Assembly: GCA_013407085.1 (NCBI GenBank)
Contig: JACCGJ010023858.1
Span: forward strand, 24,178-88,177
Length of the DNA stretch: 64,000 nucleotides
Reading direction: 5' to 3'
Source: Atriophallophorus winterbourni
Taxonomy: Eukaryota > Platyhelminthes > Trematoda > Plagiorchiida > Microphallidae
Positions 10,984 through 20,856 of this stretch are shown here, piece after piece. Position numbers and translations under genes: made by a program. Under the pieces are notes generated by a model. The model did no database searches. It saw only the letters and a program-made list of their open reading frames with translations, and was not told the origin of the DNA. Each line of letters starts with the position of its first letter. The stretch's first letter is position 1.

Positions 10984-12810
10984 GAAACAAATCGTCTGTT
11001 GAGGAACAAGGTCACCTCTCATATCGCTGAGGATAAGCAGTCTCATCAGGCAAGACTACTGACCATGATGGAGCGGAACCCCAAAGTCCTGTACCAGATC
11101 GTTAACACTACATCAAAAATTAGGCCAGGAATCTCAGCACTACGCACTCCAAATGGTCTAACTACGACTGCGTTCGAGGCTGCCGAAGTTCTTGCAGGTT
11201 ACTACTGCAAAGTTTTTAGCCCCAAGGAATCAGTGCATCTTACGCCGCATTCGATCGGCTTTTCCTATGAAATACTAAATGAAATCTCAATAAACAATGA
11301 GTGTGTCATGCTCAGACTTCTTTGTTTGAATACCGCAAAGTCACCAGGAGCAGATGGATTCACTCCTTTTATCCTCAAACGATGCGCATCCTCATTGTGT
11401 GGTCCACTCAGCACGTTATTCCAAATTTCGCTCGAAAATAGTATCGTTCTCGCGGAATGGAAATCTGGCATCATCACACCAATCTACAAGGGCGGGAGTC
11501 GATCTGACGCTGCGAACTATAGACCAGTTACGTTGTTGCCAGTAATTTCTAAAGTGCGAGAGAGTTTAGTAGCGGGAAAGATCACCCAACACCTCGAAAA
11601 CAATAGACTGCTTGCGACTGAACAGCACGGTTTCAGGAAACATCACTCATGTCTATCTAACCTCTTGCTCACCTTAAACGACTGGACTGAGTGTGTGGAC
11701 AATGGTTACTCCATCCACGCATGCTTTTTAGACATGTCAAAGGCTTTCGACCGCGTCGATCATAGTATTTTAATCCAGAAACTTGAATTGCACGGGATAA
11801 CAGGAAAACTTCTTGCTTGGCTAGAAAACTATTTACGCGACAGGAGTGCCCAAGTCAGAGTTGACGGCGCCTTATCGAAATCATTTACCATTACGAGCGT
11901 AGTGCCCCAGGGTTCGGTCCTCGGACCGATTTTGTTTTTGATCTACGCAAACGACATTCCCGAGCGTGTTAAATGCAAGATTATGTTATTTGCAGACGAT
12001 ATAAAGCTTTTGAGAAGCATACGTACCAATGATGACTGTAAAACTTTGCAGAAGGATCTAAACACATTGCACGATTGGTCTTTGAGAAACAAACTACCAT
12101 TCAACTTCCAAAAGTGCAAGGCGTTAAACATTGGAAAGACTGTTAATTACAACTACACTCGTGGGTCCCACCAACTCGTCTGGACAACTGAAGAGAAGGA
12201 TTTGGGTGTTTGGACCAGTTCAAGTCTGAAGACTTCACTGCAGTGCAAAGCGGCATACAAAAAGGCGTCACAAGTATTGGCGTTATTGAGACGAATTTTC
12301 GGCAGATTCTCCAATCAGTCGGTGCCCCGTATCAAGAACACCTATCTGAGACCAGCGATGGAGTACGCTGTTCAGGCTTGGTCACCCTGGATTCATAAAG
12401 ACATCAATCTTCTGCAGCGTATTTACCACCGAACCACAAAGCTTGTACCCGGACTAGCTGCTAAACCATATGAAGAACGTTTGAGGAGTCTCAATCTTTT
12501 CAACTTTCGCTGTCGTCGACTAAGAGGTGACCTCATACTGATGTACAATATTATGCACGTCCCTAACCATCCTTTGTCCAAACTTTTCACACGCTCGCCA
12601 CCCCGTGCCAGGCGGAAACATGAACTTTCAGTGCTTATTCCCACTTCAAGACTGAACTGTCGAAGATATTCGTATGCTGTACGTGTAAGTTTCACATGGA
12701 ACACCCTCCCCTCCACTGGTACACACTCAGCCAACCTGGATATTTTTAAAGCTAATTTGGACAAACACTTGAGAGACAACCCAAACTTTGATACGATTTA
12801 CACTACATGA
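10984..12810 (+). CDS. CR1 ORF2, reverse transcriptase half
   Basis: This is in the same frame as the endonuclease half. RT blocks in order: SPGADGFTPFILK, ITPIYKGGSRSDAANYRPV, LLATEQHGFRKHHSCL, FLDMSKAFDRVDHS (first catalytic Asp), VVPQGSVLGPILFLIYANDIPE and LFADDIKLL (catalytic Asp pair intact), then GVWTSSSLK and the conserved QAWSPW...RIYHRTTKLVPGL post-thumb segment. The C-terminal end has SRLNCRRYSYAVRVSFTWNTLP. TAA/TGA follows at 12810. The palm looks competent; only the upstream TAG breaks the polyprotein. Confidence 0.9.
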   Translation, partial: ETNRLLRNKVTSHIAEDKQSHQARLLTMMERNPKVLYQIVNTTSKIRPGISALRTPNGLTTTAFEAAEVLAGYYCKVFSPKESVHLTPHSIGFSYEILNEISINNECVMLRLLCLNTAKSPGADGFTPFILKRCASSLCGPLSTLFQISLENSIVLAEWKSGIITPIYKGGSRSDAANYRPVTLLPVISKVRESLVAGKITQHLENNRLLATEQHGFRKHHSCLSNLLLTLNDWTECVDNGYSIHACFLDMSKAFDRVDHSILIQKLELHGITGKLLAWLENYLRDRSAQVRVDGALSKSFTITSVVPQGSVLGPILFLIYANDIPERVKCKIMLFADDIKLLRSIRTNDDCKTLQKDLNTLHDWSLRNKLPFNFQKCKALNIGKTVNYNYTRGSHQLVWTTEEKDLGVWTSSSLKTSLQCKAAYKKASQVLALLRRIFGRFSNQSVPRIKNTYLRPAMEYAVQAWSPWIHKDINLLQRIYHRTTKLVPGLAAKPYEERLRSLNLFNFRCRRLRGDLILMYNIMHVPNHPLSKLFTRSPPRARRKHELSVLIPTSRLNCRRYSYAVRVSFTWNTLPSTGTHSANLDIFKANLDKHLRDNPNFDTIYTT

Positions 12811-12920
12811 GTTTTCCTGTTCTTCTTTTTTATTGTATATACCGCATAACTCCATCCTATGGTTATTGTTAAGCTAAATGCTTTTTAGACCATTACAACT
12901 TCGAATCACTTTGAATCATT

Positions 12921-13638
12921 CAACCCTATATCGGACGCGTCTCTCACGTGGTCAGTTATTTGAAATTATCCCCAGTCCCATCGCATGTATTCGAAAATTT
13001 CGTTTTCATATACTACACTGACCACTTAATCTGTCTTTGGGGCTTTACTCAGTCTCTGAATACTTTCGCTTGCATACTATGCCATCAGAAATTGTGTCAT
13101 CTTCTTTCTTCGTCTTTGAACGTTGAGGGTTTTTGTTGAGTAACCCTATGTTCGCACCTGTTTACTGAACACCATCAGTGGGCTCGTGAAATAAGCTTTA
13201 GCCAGTTACATTTTCACTAAAATTTCCATCCGTATCATAGGTGAAATTATTTTTCCCCTCCCCAGTACCACCTGGATCGAAATTCGAAAGAAGATTTCAC
13301 ATGCCATTCGATATTGCAAAACCATTTGCTCTCTTGCCAAAGTTCGTCATTCTTGAATTTTGATTAAAATTATATATCAGTTTTTTCAGGGCCCGGTCCA
13401 ATAGAATAGCTTAATTCTTTTAGTAAAGAATGCTGTAAGATTGTGGTTCCATCCGGAATGAATTTGGACTTTCAAGCTATTAAAATGATCAGTTGCATTT
13501 GTACATTTCATCAAAATAAGGTTAACCCTAATTTGTTACCATGTGTAAAATGGTACTAGCTTTAGTCAAAAAAATAACTGCAGCCATCTACCAGGCTCTC
13601 CCGCAGATGTCATATTATTTTGGTGTGAAATGCATTAC
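12921..13638. other. Intronic or intergenic spacer
   Basis: No recognisable coding or repeat content between CR1 element D and the host exon at 13639. Confidence 0.4.
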
Positions 13639-13805
13639 CGACGAGTAATAATCACGACTTTTCTGAGTATATACACAACACCACGCCCCGTCACATCCCA
13701 AGGGCAGTAAGCGCCAAAACGATTGGCAACCACAATCGTAAACCCGCAATAAATCGCGAAAATAACATAAGAACGATTCCAGCATGAGCAGTTGTTCAAG
13801 GTCAT
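13639..13805 (-). CDS. Host gene exon: Cys-rich segment
   Basis: Read on minus after a TTCGATTTCAG acceptor (13806-13816), in phase 1 as required by the preceding exon. It encodes DDLEQLLMLESFLCYF, then VYDCGCQSFWRLLPLGC, DGAWCCVY and ends DYYSS at a GTAATG donor. Six cysteines in about 36 residues suggest a disulphide-bonded extracellular module. 167 nt, phase 1 to 0. Family not recognised; the downstream part of the gene was not found with confidence. Confidence 0.55.
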
Positions 13806-13849
13806 CTGAAATCGAACGAGTTGCAATTCCTTAAGGTCACTCTAAATTT

Positions 13850-13990
13850 TACAACAAATGGTGAAACAAAATATTCATTTGCATGCTTTTCCGTCATTCA
13901 CACCCCACGACCGGTTTCGTGCTGTTTGCACTCATCAGGTAGGGACAGTAAGATCAGGATCCGCATGCGCTTGAAACAGTGGTGAAAGTT
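13850..13990 (-). repeat. Family A hammerhead-bearing repeat, intact core
   Basis: Minus-strand repeat: CAAGCGCATGCGGATCC and CTGATCTTACTG upstream of the ribozyme, and a CATGCAAATGAATATTTTG tail downstream. Related copies lie at 15385-15510 and 24125-24240; tail-only relatives are near 27190 and 32600. Confidence 0.75.
13903..13944 (-). ncRNA. Type I hammerhead ribozyme, family A (intact core)
   Basis: On the minus strand: CUGAUGA (13938-13932), stem II GUGC/GCAC around an AAACA loop (13931-13919), then GAA (13918-13916) and A15.1. The palindrome ACC/GGT (13915-13910) forms a minimal stem III, position 17 is C (13909), and cleavage would fall between 13909 and 13908. Stem I pairs CCCUAC (13944-13939) with GUGGGG (13908-13903), six pairs. 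All conserved core bases are present. A 3 bp stem III with no loop is known from PLE and retrozyme hammerheads and usually works as a dimer. Confidence 0.85.
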
Positions 13991-14115
13991 TGATGGAAAC
14001 CGGTTGGCAAATCAGATCCAAGTGATATGTGAATTATAACGCTGTGGTAACAGAATTTGCCTATATAAGATCCGCATGAGGTTTATTCCTTTTCGTTCAC
14101 GTGTGGGCATCATGA
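13985..14115 (+). repeat. LTR fragment related to those at 25495 and 34275
   Basis: AAACCGGTTGGCAAATCAGA followed by a GTGATA stretch and a CCTATATAAG promoter-like box. The other two LTRs have the corresponding GACAAATCAGATC...GTGACAACCG...GACTATATAA order. Only the central part survives here. Confidence 0.5.
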
Positions 14116-14169
14116 ATGAAGGTCAACTCTGTTGAGACTTGCCTAGTTTTAGAAGCGGACTTAAATAAG

Positions 14170-14870
14170 CTGCAGCAGTGATCAATTCTGAACAAGCTTC
14201 CTTTCAACTTTCGCAAGTGTAAAATGCTGCGAGTTGTGAAACCCTTCATGTTGTTATGCGTACTTCGTAGTCAAACGCTTGAGTGGAGTATGTCTCAGAA
14301 AGAATTCCGTATCTGGGTGTGCAGAAATTTGAAAATTAGTCTGCAGTACGAGGCCGTCTATAACCGTGCATGCAGCGTACTCGGCTCACTCGGACGAATT
14401 TTCGGACGTTTCTCACCACACTCATTGTCAAAGGTGCTCAATACATACTTGCATCCAGTAGTGAACGATACGGCATAAGCTTTGACACCGTGGACGGAAA
14501 TAACATCTCGCTCCCCAAAAGGATTTATCATAAGACAACCAAAATGGTTACTGGATTGCATAATACACCTTTGAGCAGCAACTGACTAGACTGCATTGAG
14601 CACTCTCGAGCGCAGCGGCATCGGAGCTGATCTGATCCTGACATACGGAATAATTCATACGGGGTCCCACCCATACAAACACCTCTTAACAATTGGTTAC
14701 AATCTCCCGACCAGTAGTCACATCTGTCCCTTCAAATCCCACTTTCCGGACTAAATGGTCCCCATAACGTTTGCAAAGTCCGTTTATGCTTTTTGTGGAA
14801 CAGTTTAGCGCCAGACAATGTTTCCTCACCAAATGAAATGACCAATATTGTTTTGGCTCCAGTTTGCCGA
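14170..14870 (+). pseudogene. CR1-like RT C-terminal fragment
   Basis: Reads CRNLKISLQYEAVYNRACSV, RIFGRFSPHS, NTYLHPVV, then PKRIYHKTTKMVTGL and, near 14798, LWNSLAPDNVSSPNE. These follow the order of the CR1 ORF2 C-terminal half, with frameshifts and missing parts. Subfamily differs from elements C and D. Confidence 0.75.
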
Positions 14871-15384
14871 AATCCCTTAGTGATTCCGTTTTATGAACAC
14901 GCGCACACATCTGGAAAAACAAATATACCCAAACATATATTTCCGGTACAAATTTCCCCTCTCCATGTCATAATGAGTATTACTTTTGCTCCTCCTTGGA
15001 AGCACATGGATGTAAGCATTAAAGTAACAATTTGTTTAATTTTTATACGTATATTCTATGGTATTGTACAGCAATTAGCTTTTTTCACCATAAATCTTGA
15101 ATCTTGCACAGTTGAAACACTGAGCCGACAGAGCTGCGGGACAGTTGGCATTTTTTATAGAATTGTCTCTTCATTTAAGACCGTTTTATTAAGAAATGAA
15201 TTATACCTCGAACACCGCTTTTGCAATAAAGCTATAAAGTTATTGAATTATTCGTTAAACCGCTAGGGCAAATATTCTAGACAGGAATGAGGGTTGCATC
15301 AGGTCCTAACGTCCTTGACGTTGTTTGCACAGACTTTGAGAACACTCGAAGCAACACTATGCACGTCAAAGGTTACCATGCTCA

Positions 15385-15510
15385 AGAATGCGCATTTGCA
15401 TGCATTTCCATCACACATACCCCACGCCTGGTTTCGTGTTGTTTGATCTCATCAGGCAGATACAGTGGGATCGGGGTCCACATGCACTTGAAACAGTGGA
15501 AGAAAGGTAA
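15385..15510 (-). repeat. Family A hammerhead repeat, degenerate
   Basis: Minus core at about 15429-15456: CTGATGAG is kept and CACGAAACC is kept, but stem II reads GATC...ACAC and no longer pairs fully. The tail TGTGTGATGGAAATGCATG is typical of family A. It lies directly against the 3' end of the poly(A)-binding protein pseudogene. Confidence 0.65.
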
Positions 15511-15524
15511 ACAAGTTACGCTTA

Positions 15525-16010
15525 TGTGCCACTGTTGCATGATGTCAGTACGATCAACCTGTTCAATCGCATGTCGCAAACACTTTCGCAGTCAGCACAA
15601 TCTTCTTTTTCAAAATTTACAAACCCGTAACCCTTCAAATTCCCATTATTGCCCTTTTCGATTTCACATGACAGTAACTTTCCTAAATATGCGATCCATG
15701 ATAAACCTCTTCTTGCTCTACACTTTAATCTAAGTTCTACTGAAGATGTTTCCTCGACCAAGCCATACTTCCGCAAAGACGGATCAAGCTGCGACCCCAT
15801 AATACGGATGGGATCATCCATTGCACGTTATGCATCCTTCAAGTCAATATAATTGACATAGCCATATCTCAACGAGCTTTGTATCACTAAATCTCGACAA
15901 ATACGAGTGTTGTGGACAGGCCTGCTTCCACCAAACTTTACAAACAACACCAAAAGTGTAGATGATCGTCAAGTGACCCTCTTCAACAGTAGAACAGCAC
16001 ACGCCCTCGA
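15525..16010 (-). pseudogene. PABPC: Processed pseudogene of cytoplasmic poly(A)-binding protein
   Basis: Minus strand. RRM1 remnants are VHNTRICRDL (RNP2-distal part) and SLRYGYVNYIDLKDA, then a TAA, then DPIRIMGSQLDPSLRKYG (the inter-RRM PxRIMWSQRDPSLRKSG signature of PABPC). RRM2 follows with GNIF in a shifted frame, then GKLLSCEI, and NLKGYGFVNFEKEDCAD (RNP1). No introns interrupt RRM1 to RRM2, and stops plus at least two frameshifts are present, so this is a retrocopy. The rest of the protein (RRM3, RRM4, MLLE) is absent; a hammerhead repeat abuts the broken end. It sits in an intron of the minus-strand host gene, on the same strand. Confidence 0.85.
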
Positions 16011-16108
16011 GCAAGCATTCAAATCTATGATGCGTTGCATTTTTCAATTATTTGCATTCAGATCAATGAGATGTTATTTGCACTGCATCAGAATTCAATC
16101 AAACTCAC

Positions 16109-16222
16109 CGCCTCTAATTATCGGCCTTTTGTGATCTGCTGGAATGGTTGTTGCGGCTGTGGTTGTTGTGGTTGTTGTGGAAGGTCGAACTTTAGGCTCG
16201 AGCACATAATTGTTGATGCTAT
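16109..16222 (-). CDS. Host gene exon: Thr-rich linker
   Basis: Minus exon between an acceptor TTTTACAG and a donor GTGAGT, 114 nt, phase 1 to 1, matching both the exon before (20857-21094) and after (13639-13805). It encodes SINNYVLEPKVRPS, then a run of seven Thr, AATTIPADHKRP and IIRG. A Thr/Pro-rich stretch of this type is usually an O-glycosylated stalk. The Thr run comes from an ACA/ACC microsatellite, so length variation is likely. Confidence 0.65.
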
Positions 16223-16339
16223 CTGTAAAAGTACACAGAAATGTGAATCAGGTTAGGGAAGGATGCAACATTCGGAACTATTTCTCAAATAAAGCAGCTC
16301 AGGCCTGAAGTTTCAAAACTTGGAACAAACTGATGCATT

Positions 16340-16440
16340 TTGGTGCCCACATCCCCATCCCTCACACACCACTACCGGTTTCTGACTGCTTGTCGTCATC
16401 AGGTAGAGACACTAAGATCAGGTTCTGTGAGACTTGAATG
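16340..16440 (-). repeat. Family B hammerhead repeat
   Basis: Minus core: CTGATGA, then CGAC, loop AAGCA, GTCA and GAAACC, palindrome ACCGGT and A17, followed by GTGGTGTG. Stem II keeps three pairs and has a C/A mismatch next to the core; stem I pairs CUAC with GUGG. The tail GATGGGGATGTGGGCACC is that of family B. Possibly weakly active. Confidence 0.65.
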
Positions 16441-16474
16441 TCACCGTTTTTAATTATCGGCCTTGTGTGATGTG

Positions 16475-17985
16475 ATTCGTGACGTGGATGACACTATCTA
16501 ACAAGTTTCAAGCAATCCACTTTCCAATGATGGTTTTATTGCCTTTACCTGATAAACACAAAAAAATGAAACTGAGAGTGTGTGAATGAGGATGAGGTAA
16601 GAAAAAACAAAATAGCATATATCTTTCTCACTTTTGGTGACAGTTTTATGCTACTCAATTCAACTTCAACGCAATACACTATCCTATAAGCATGTTCAAC
16701 ATAATCTCAAAATGTTGCATCAACCGCCATATCTACTCTCGGATAAAGCTGCAATGCTGCAAAATAAACTTCAAACCATTTCTAACTAAAACATTGCAGT
16801 TAATAATCACCTGCGAATCAAAATGCAAATGGGGATTTATCATTGACTTTACAACATATGCTAAAAAGATCACATCGGGAATATCGATGGAAAACAGAAC
16901 CACTGACATACTCGTTCCTCCTGGTAGCATTGTCAACTTCGTGAGCCTTCCACATAGCAATCGTGTTTTCTCTAGTCGCGTGTCTGCACGTAGAAATAAA
17001 AGGAAATCTTATTACCATGAAATGGAGATTGCATAAGGTTGTGATATCAAGCTGAATCAGGTGAGTTAGCCGAGGATTATTTTCTAAATTTAATTTCATC
17101 ATCATCTTCATTTCGGTTCTTTCTGTTCCATCAATTTCATCTTCCACACTGCTTTTCTAGCCCGTCATTACCTCATCGTTTTATGAACCGTTTTGCGTTT
17201 TTGACCTTGAATTGCTGCGCACAATTTGTCGTAATCTCGATCGCGTGTGACGTTCGGTCGTTCGAGATTTGGTTTGATTTTGACTCGTGTACGTAACTAG
17301 GTATGTACTCGATGTTGTTTTTGAACCTGCTTAACCCTAATAATTAAGGTGTGTTTTTCCTATATAATAATTGCATTTATTGATAAATCCTGGTTTGGTT
17401 CTGATATACCTTGGGAATCTGCGTGTCACTCAACTTGAGACTTTTTTCTTCATTGACAATTAAAATCAAAGCTTCATGCTCAATAAATCCTGAACGAATT
17501 TAAAATCTAATACCAATTTCAATTTCAATAGACAGATGCCCGACAGGACAATAATAGATTGCCAATGAAATCATTATGTGGTTGTCAACATATTTCGCAT
17601 CAATTACTGCATCTGCATGTATGTTCACTCGGATAATTTATTGAAACACTAGGATGATTTTCCCCAGAAATCAAGTTGTTCCAAAACCATAGACGGAGTT
17701 TCACCATTCAATTAAGAGAACAAGGATAATTCCCAATTCGGGAATTTGATGACTTTTAAGCACTTGAATAATTTCAAATAGAATAGCCTTGCTTACCTCA
17801 GTGTAATAAACCACACGAAGAACTTTGATATATTAGAATTTTAACACAAGAATTTCCTGCGGCACCTAAGGGTTAGGACGTACATATAGTTAATGTAGCT
17901 CCTATCCTGCATGTTCCTATATTAACTGCGATGTATTGACAAACTAATGCTTTGTACCTATTTCCCTAAGCTGACTTACGCAAGT
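16475..17985. other. Intron without recognised features
   Basis: Open frames at 16692-17036 (+) and 16733-16960 (-) overlap antisense and resemble nothing I know. A GAG|GTAAGC donor-like site on minus at 17793 has no convincing acceptor. Confidence 0.4.
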
Positions 17986-17989
17986 AAAT

Positions 17990-18260
17990 TGATGTTTGTG
18001 ACTACTCACCCATGCCATGACCTTCCAAATATTCACAAAGTTAATTACGACGGTTCATAATTGAAGCACTAAGCTCGAGTTCCGCTCTTATTTGAGCTGA
18101 TTAGCAGTGCATATCCTCCGCTTCGGGTGGAAATCGAAACCCCAAAATCCCGCAATTTTAAACCCACGCCTTACGGCCCAGGTTACCATCCACCGTTTGG
18201 CCGATCGCAGTTAAGCGTTTTTGAGTCTTTCTCCTGACTAGCACATTTGAGTAGCCTTGC
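17990..18260 (-). repeat. tRNA-derived SINE-like repeat, copy 2 (inverted partner)
   Basis: On minus: GGTGGATGGTAACCTGGGCC and AAGGCGTGGGTTT, then GGATATGCACTG, AAATAAGAGCGGAACTCGAG and GAATATTT...GAGTAGTCACAAAC. Same order as copies 1 and 3. It faces copy 3 head-to-head with about 30 bases between. Confidence 0.6.
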
Positions 18261-18289
18261 TTGCCTGACCAGTGATAAAGGGACCAGCA

Positions 18290-18510
18290 ACATATGTTGT
18301 GATCGCCCAACCAACGGTAGCCCATGTCGTAATGCGTAAGACTACACTGTTGATGGTCGGGGGTTCGAATCATACACGAATCGTAGGATATGCACTGATG
18401 GTGAGTTCAAATAAGAGCGAAACTCGAGTCAATTGCTTCCATTATGGACCGTCGTGGTCAATTTTGTGAATATTTCGATGGGCTTGGCACGGATGAGTAG
18501 TCACAAACAT
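18290..18510 (+). repeat. tRNA-derived SINE-like repeat, copy 3
   Basis: Plus copy with the best B box, GGTTCGAATC (18361-18371), downstream of ACGGTAGCCCATGTCGTAA, which could be a worn A-box region. Then AGGATATGCACTG, AATAAGAGCGAAACTCGAG and the GAGTAGTCACAAAC tail. Confidence 0.65.
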
Positions 18511-18939
18511 AAACAACTGATTCTCCTTAAAACGCTTAAACAAATTGATCTTGGTGTGAAACTGATTGCCAAAAAGTTTAGCCTATTAATTTAAGCAGTG
18601 CATACATGTTTACTCTTCAATTGTTAGATATCTCTGTTACAATATGCCACTCCTAACTTTTAGTCGTACAATAGCTTGAAGGCACAAGCTTGGTTTCATG
18701 ATCGAATCGAACACCAAATGAAATCACTTGGTCATCTTAACTTTACTAATTTAAATTTTTTTCGTGCAACTTCGGGCTGCTTTACTAATTGCAGTGATCT
18801 TTAACAATTTTTCTTTGGAACTAACATGATATATCAATGATTCCTTTCGCGAAAAGCGAAGTACGGCTGTGTGGAATTCACATAAGCGGTTTTATATTAG
18901 AGGTTTTAAACTATAATAAGGCACTGGTTGTGTTAACGG

Positions 18940-19815
18940 ACCACGTATCCTGTTCACTTGATTCTAAATCCAAATCCATGCAAGTTTGTCTCCTTTCCTT
19001 TTAACAATGTTCTCATGTGTTCTTTGCTTAAAAAAAAACTTTGTGACTGTGGTGTCTTTCTGAGCATACTTCACTGGATTGCCTTCTACTTTAAAGACCA
19101 TGTATGTCGAAGATGGCAAATTATCCCATTTGATCCCAATTCCTTGTGGTGCTCTGCTGGTAGCAATTCTTTCTTTCTTATTATTCTCTGTTTGCATTTT
19201 TGATCTTCCGGGTTTTCATTCCACTAATACTCTCAAATACGCTGACGACGTTGCCGTTGTTTTACCACCATAGACGTCTTGACCCCCTTGCATCAACACC
19301 TACGATCAATACCATTGACCAGTGGTCATCATCACTTGGCTTATCGTTAAATCAGCGTAAAAAATTAGAGGTAATCTTCTCTAACATGGTTTCCAGCGAC
19401 GTCAAACCCAACTTTAAGAAATTCCTCCAGTTTCCTTCAATGGCTCTGAGTTCAGCAGAAACACTTGTTTCAAGTATCTTGACGATACGTTATCATAAAA
19501 TCTCAACTGGGCTGATCATGGGAGTGCACAGTTCTTGAAGGTTCGAAAGCTATCTTTCTGTGCCTTACGGGTGGATCCCGTCATCGTCCCAACTGATGTA
19601 GTAGGACATTTTGATTTTTTCTGCATTGTTCTCAACTTCCTCCGTTATATTTTTCCCGGTCTACTTGAAAATGATTTCCTGATGATCAAAAGAGGCATCA
19701 AGGTTATCACACAACTGAGCCGTGCTTCTATCGAGTTTATTCGAGTTGATCAGCACTTCCGTAAATGTTACAGAAATGTAGACCCACTGTACAAGGTCCT
19801 CGTGGCTTGAATTAA
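18940..19815 (+). pseudogene. L2-like non-LTR retrotransposon, RT C-terminal half
   Basis: Reads IPCGALLVAILSFLLFSV (decayed GxPQGSVLSPxLFxxY), LKYADDVAVV (palm, Asp pair kept), TINTIDQWSSSLGLSLN, and in the next frame RKLSFCALR, IFPGLLENDFLMIKRGIKVI and CYRNVDPLYKVL. The FPGLLxxDFxxxKR and DPLY blocks are typical of L2-like flatworm elements and are not found in the CR1 copies here. Several frameshifts. Confidence 0.7.
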
Positions 19816-20164
19816 TATTATTACTGAAAATTCGTGTATAGGAACAAAGCCATTTGATTCTTCTTCTTCTTCTCGTGGTGGCCTTCAATCGTCGCTGAAG
19901 TAGATGTCAGATATTTGGTTATGTCTCTTTGTGGCCGTTGTTCGGTAGTTCTGTCACATTCAGTAATACGATCAGTGAGACTTCGCGACTCGAAACAAAA
20001 TTTTATCTATCCCTTTTGTTGTTGTAGGCAGAATACAATTGGTCTCTTAGGCACGCAAAATTCGATAGTTCCATAGAGAAGGAAGTATTAATTCACACTA
20101 ATAAAGGTAATTCACCTATCCACGCAGAAAATGGAATTATTTTATCATTTCAGAAATTTCGTGA

Positions 20165-20560
20165 TTTGAAATCAGAAAATCGCCCTTCGGGTAGACCGTA
20201 CTTGCGGTACAAAGACGTTTGGAAATGATATGTGAATGCTCTCGGTATTGACCTTACGAGCTGAGAAGAACTTGCTTTGGACCGCTTAATCTGGAGGCAT
20301 TGTTTAAACCGCCATGTTTAAGCTGGGAATGAGCTGATACAGCTCTTGCCTGATGGACGCAGATCACGCTGCCGGGGTGCAACTTACGCTGATCGTTCAG
20401 TCACAGCCTATCGCTGTGACAGCTGTGGGAGAGATGGACACTCCAGAATCGGACTAATTAGTCATTCTAAAAGCTGAGAAGCATCATACCTTCATGCGCT
20501 CATGATGTACAACCATGGTCGACATCTACCGAACGAGGTAAACAAAAAAACACTGTGGAG
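20165..20560 (+). pseudogene. RTE-like element, 3' end
   Basis: Contains SENRPSGRPYLRYKDVW (element at 63780: LESRPLGRPHLRYKDVC), the EELALDRxxWRH region and the DGRRSRC-like end. The 3' UTR with CTATCGCTGTGACAGCTGTG and CATGGTCGACATCTACCGAA follows. 5'-truncated. Confidence 0.8.
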
Positions 20561-20569
20561 TCGGTGAAC

Positions 20570-20665
20570 GTAATGCTTTATAATTATGTGAAACGTTGTG
20601 GACCATGGATATATATATATGGTCCACACCGTTTCACATAATTATATATATATATATATATGGTC
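20570..20665. repeat. Long palindrome around a (TA)n core
   Basis: TAATTATGTGAAACG and GTGGACCAT on the left arm are repeated in inverted order (ATGGTCCAC, CGTTTCACATAATTA) on the right arm, around an ATATATATAT centre (about 20576-20645). A further (TA)n run follows to about 20663. Arms are about 28 bases with small mismatches. Confidence 0.85.
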
Positions 20666-20710
20666 GATATCGACCGAATGGATGCCAAAAACAGCAGCAA
20701 CGACAACAAA
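20660..20710 (+). repeat. Second RTE-like 3' terminus
   Basis: ATGGTCGATATCGACCGAATG and a CAGCAGCAACGACAACAAAG tail match the RTE terminus and its CAA-rich tail. Confidence 0.5.
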
Positions 20711-20856
20711 GTATAAACATTTACAATGATAACGAATGCTTCACATAACCACAAACTTCAGATAACTAGATTGGTATTTTTCTAGTCGCCGAACATTTTA
20801 TCTTTCCATTTCAAGCTTTTCAAGGTTGTTTCAATAATTCTTAGATGAAAACTCAC

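Larger units (their letters stand above)
9440..12920 (+). mobile_element. CR1-like element D, nearly complete
   Basis: Contains the end of ORF1, an ORF2 with endonuclease and reverse transcriptase, and a 3' UTR ending in tandem TTTGAATCA octamers (12898-12917). Only the 5' part of ORF1 is missing or unrecognised. The single obvious lesion in ORF2 is a TAG at 10981-10983. It lies about 800 bases from element C, which is a close relative by eye; the two differ by scattered substitutions. This is the best candidate in the window for a recently active CR1 copy. Confidence 0.9.

Noticed and set aside
16140..16180. Microsatellite with no function
   Set aside because: The GTT/GTG run is inside a splice-bounded, in-phase exon and encodes the Thr-rich linker, so I kept it as coding.
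16692..17036. Open frame of 114 codons on plus with an antisense frame
   Set aside because: Composition is ordinary for intron DNA, no motif, no splice signals that fit, and both strands are about equally open.
17793..17860. Host exon with strong GTAAGC donor on minus
   Set aside because: No acceptor with a pyrimidine tract upstream and stops in the frames needed.
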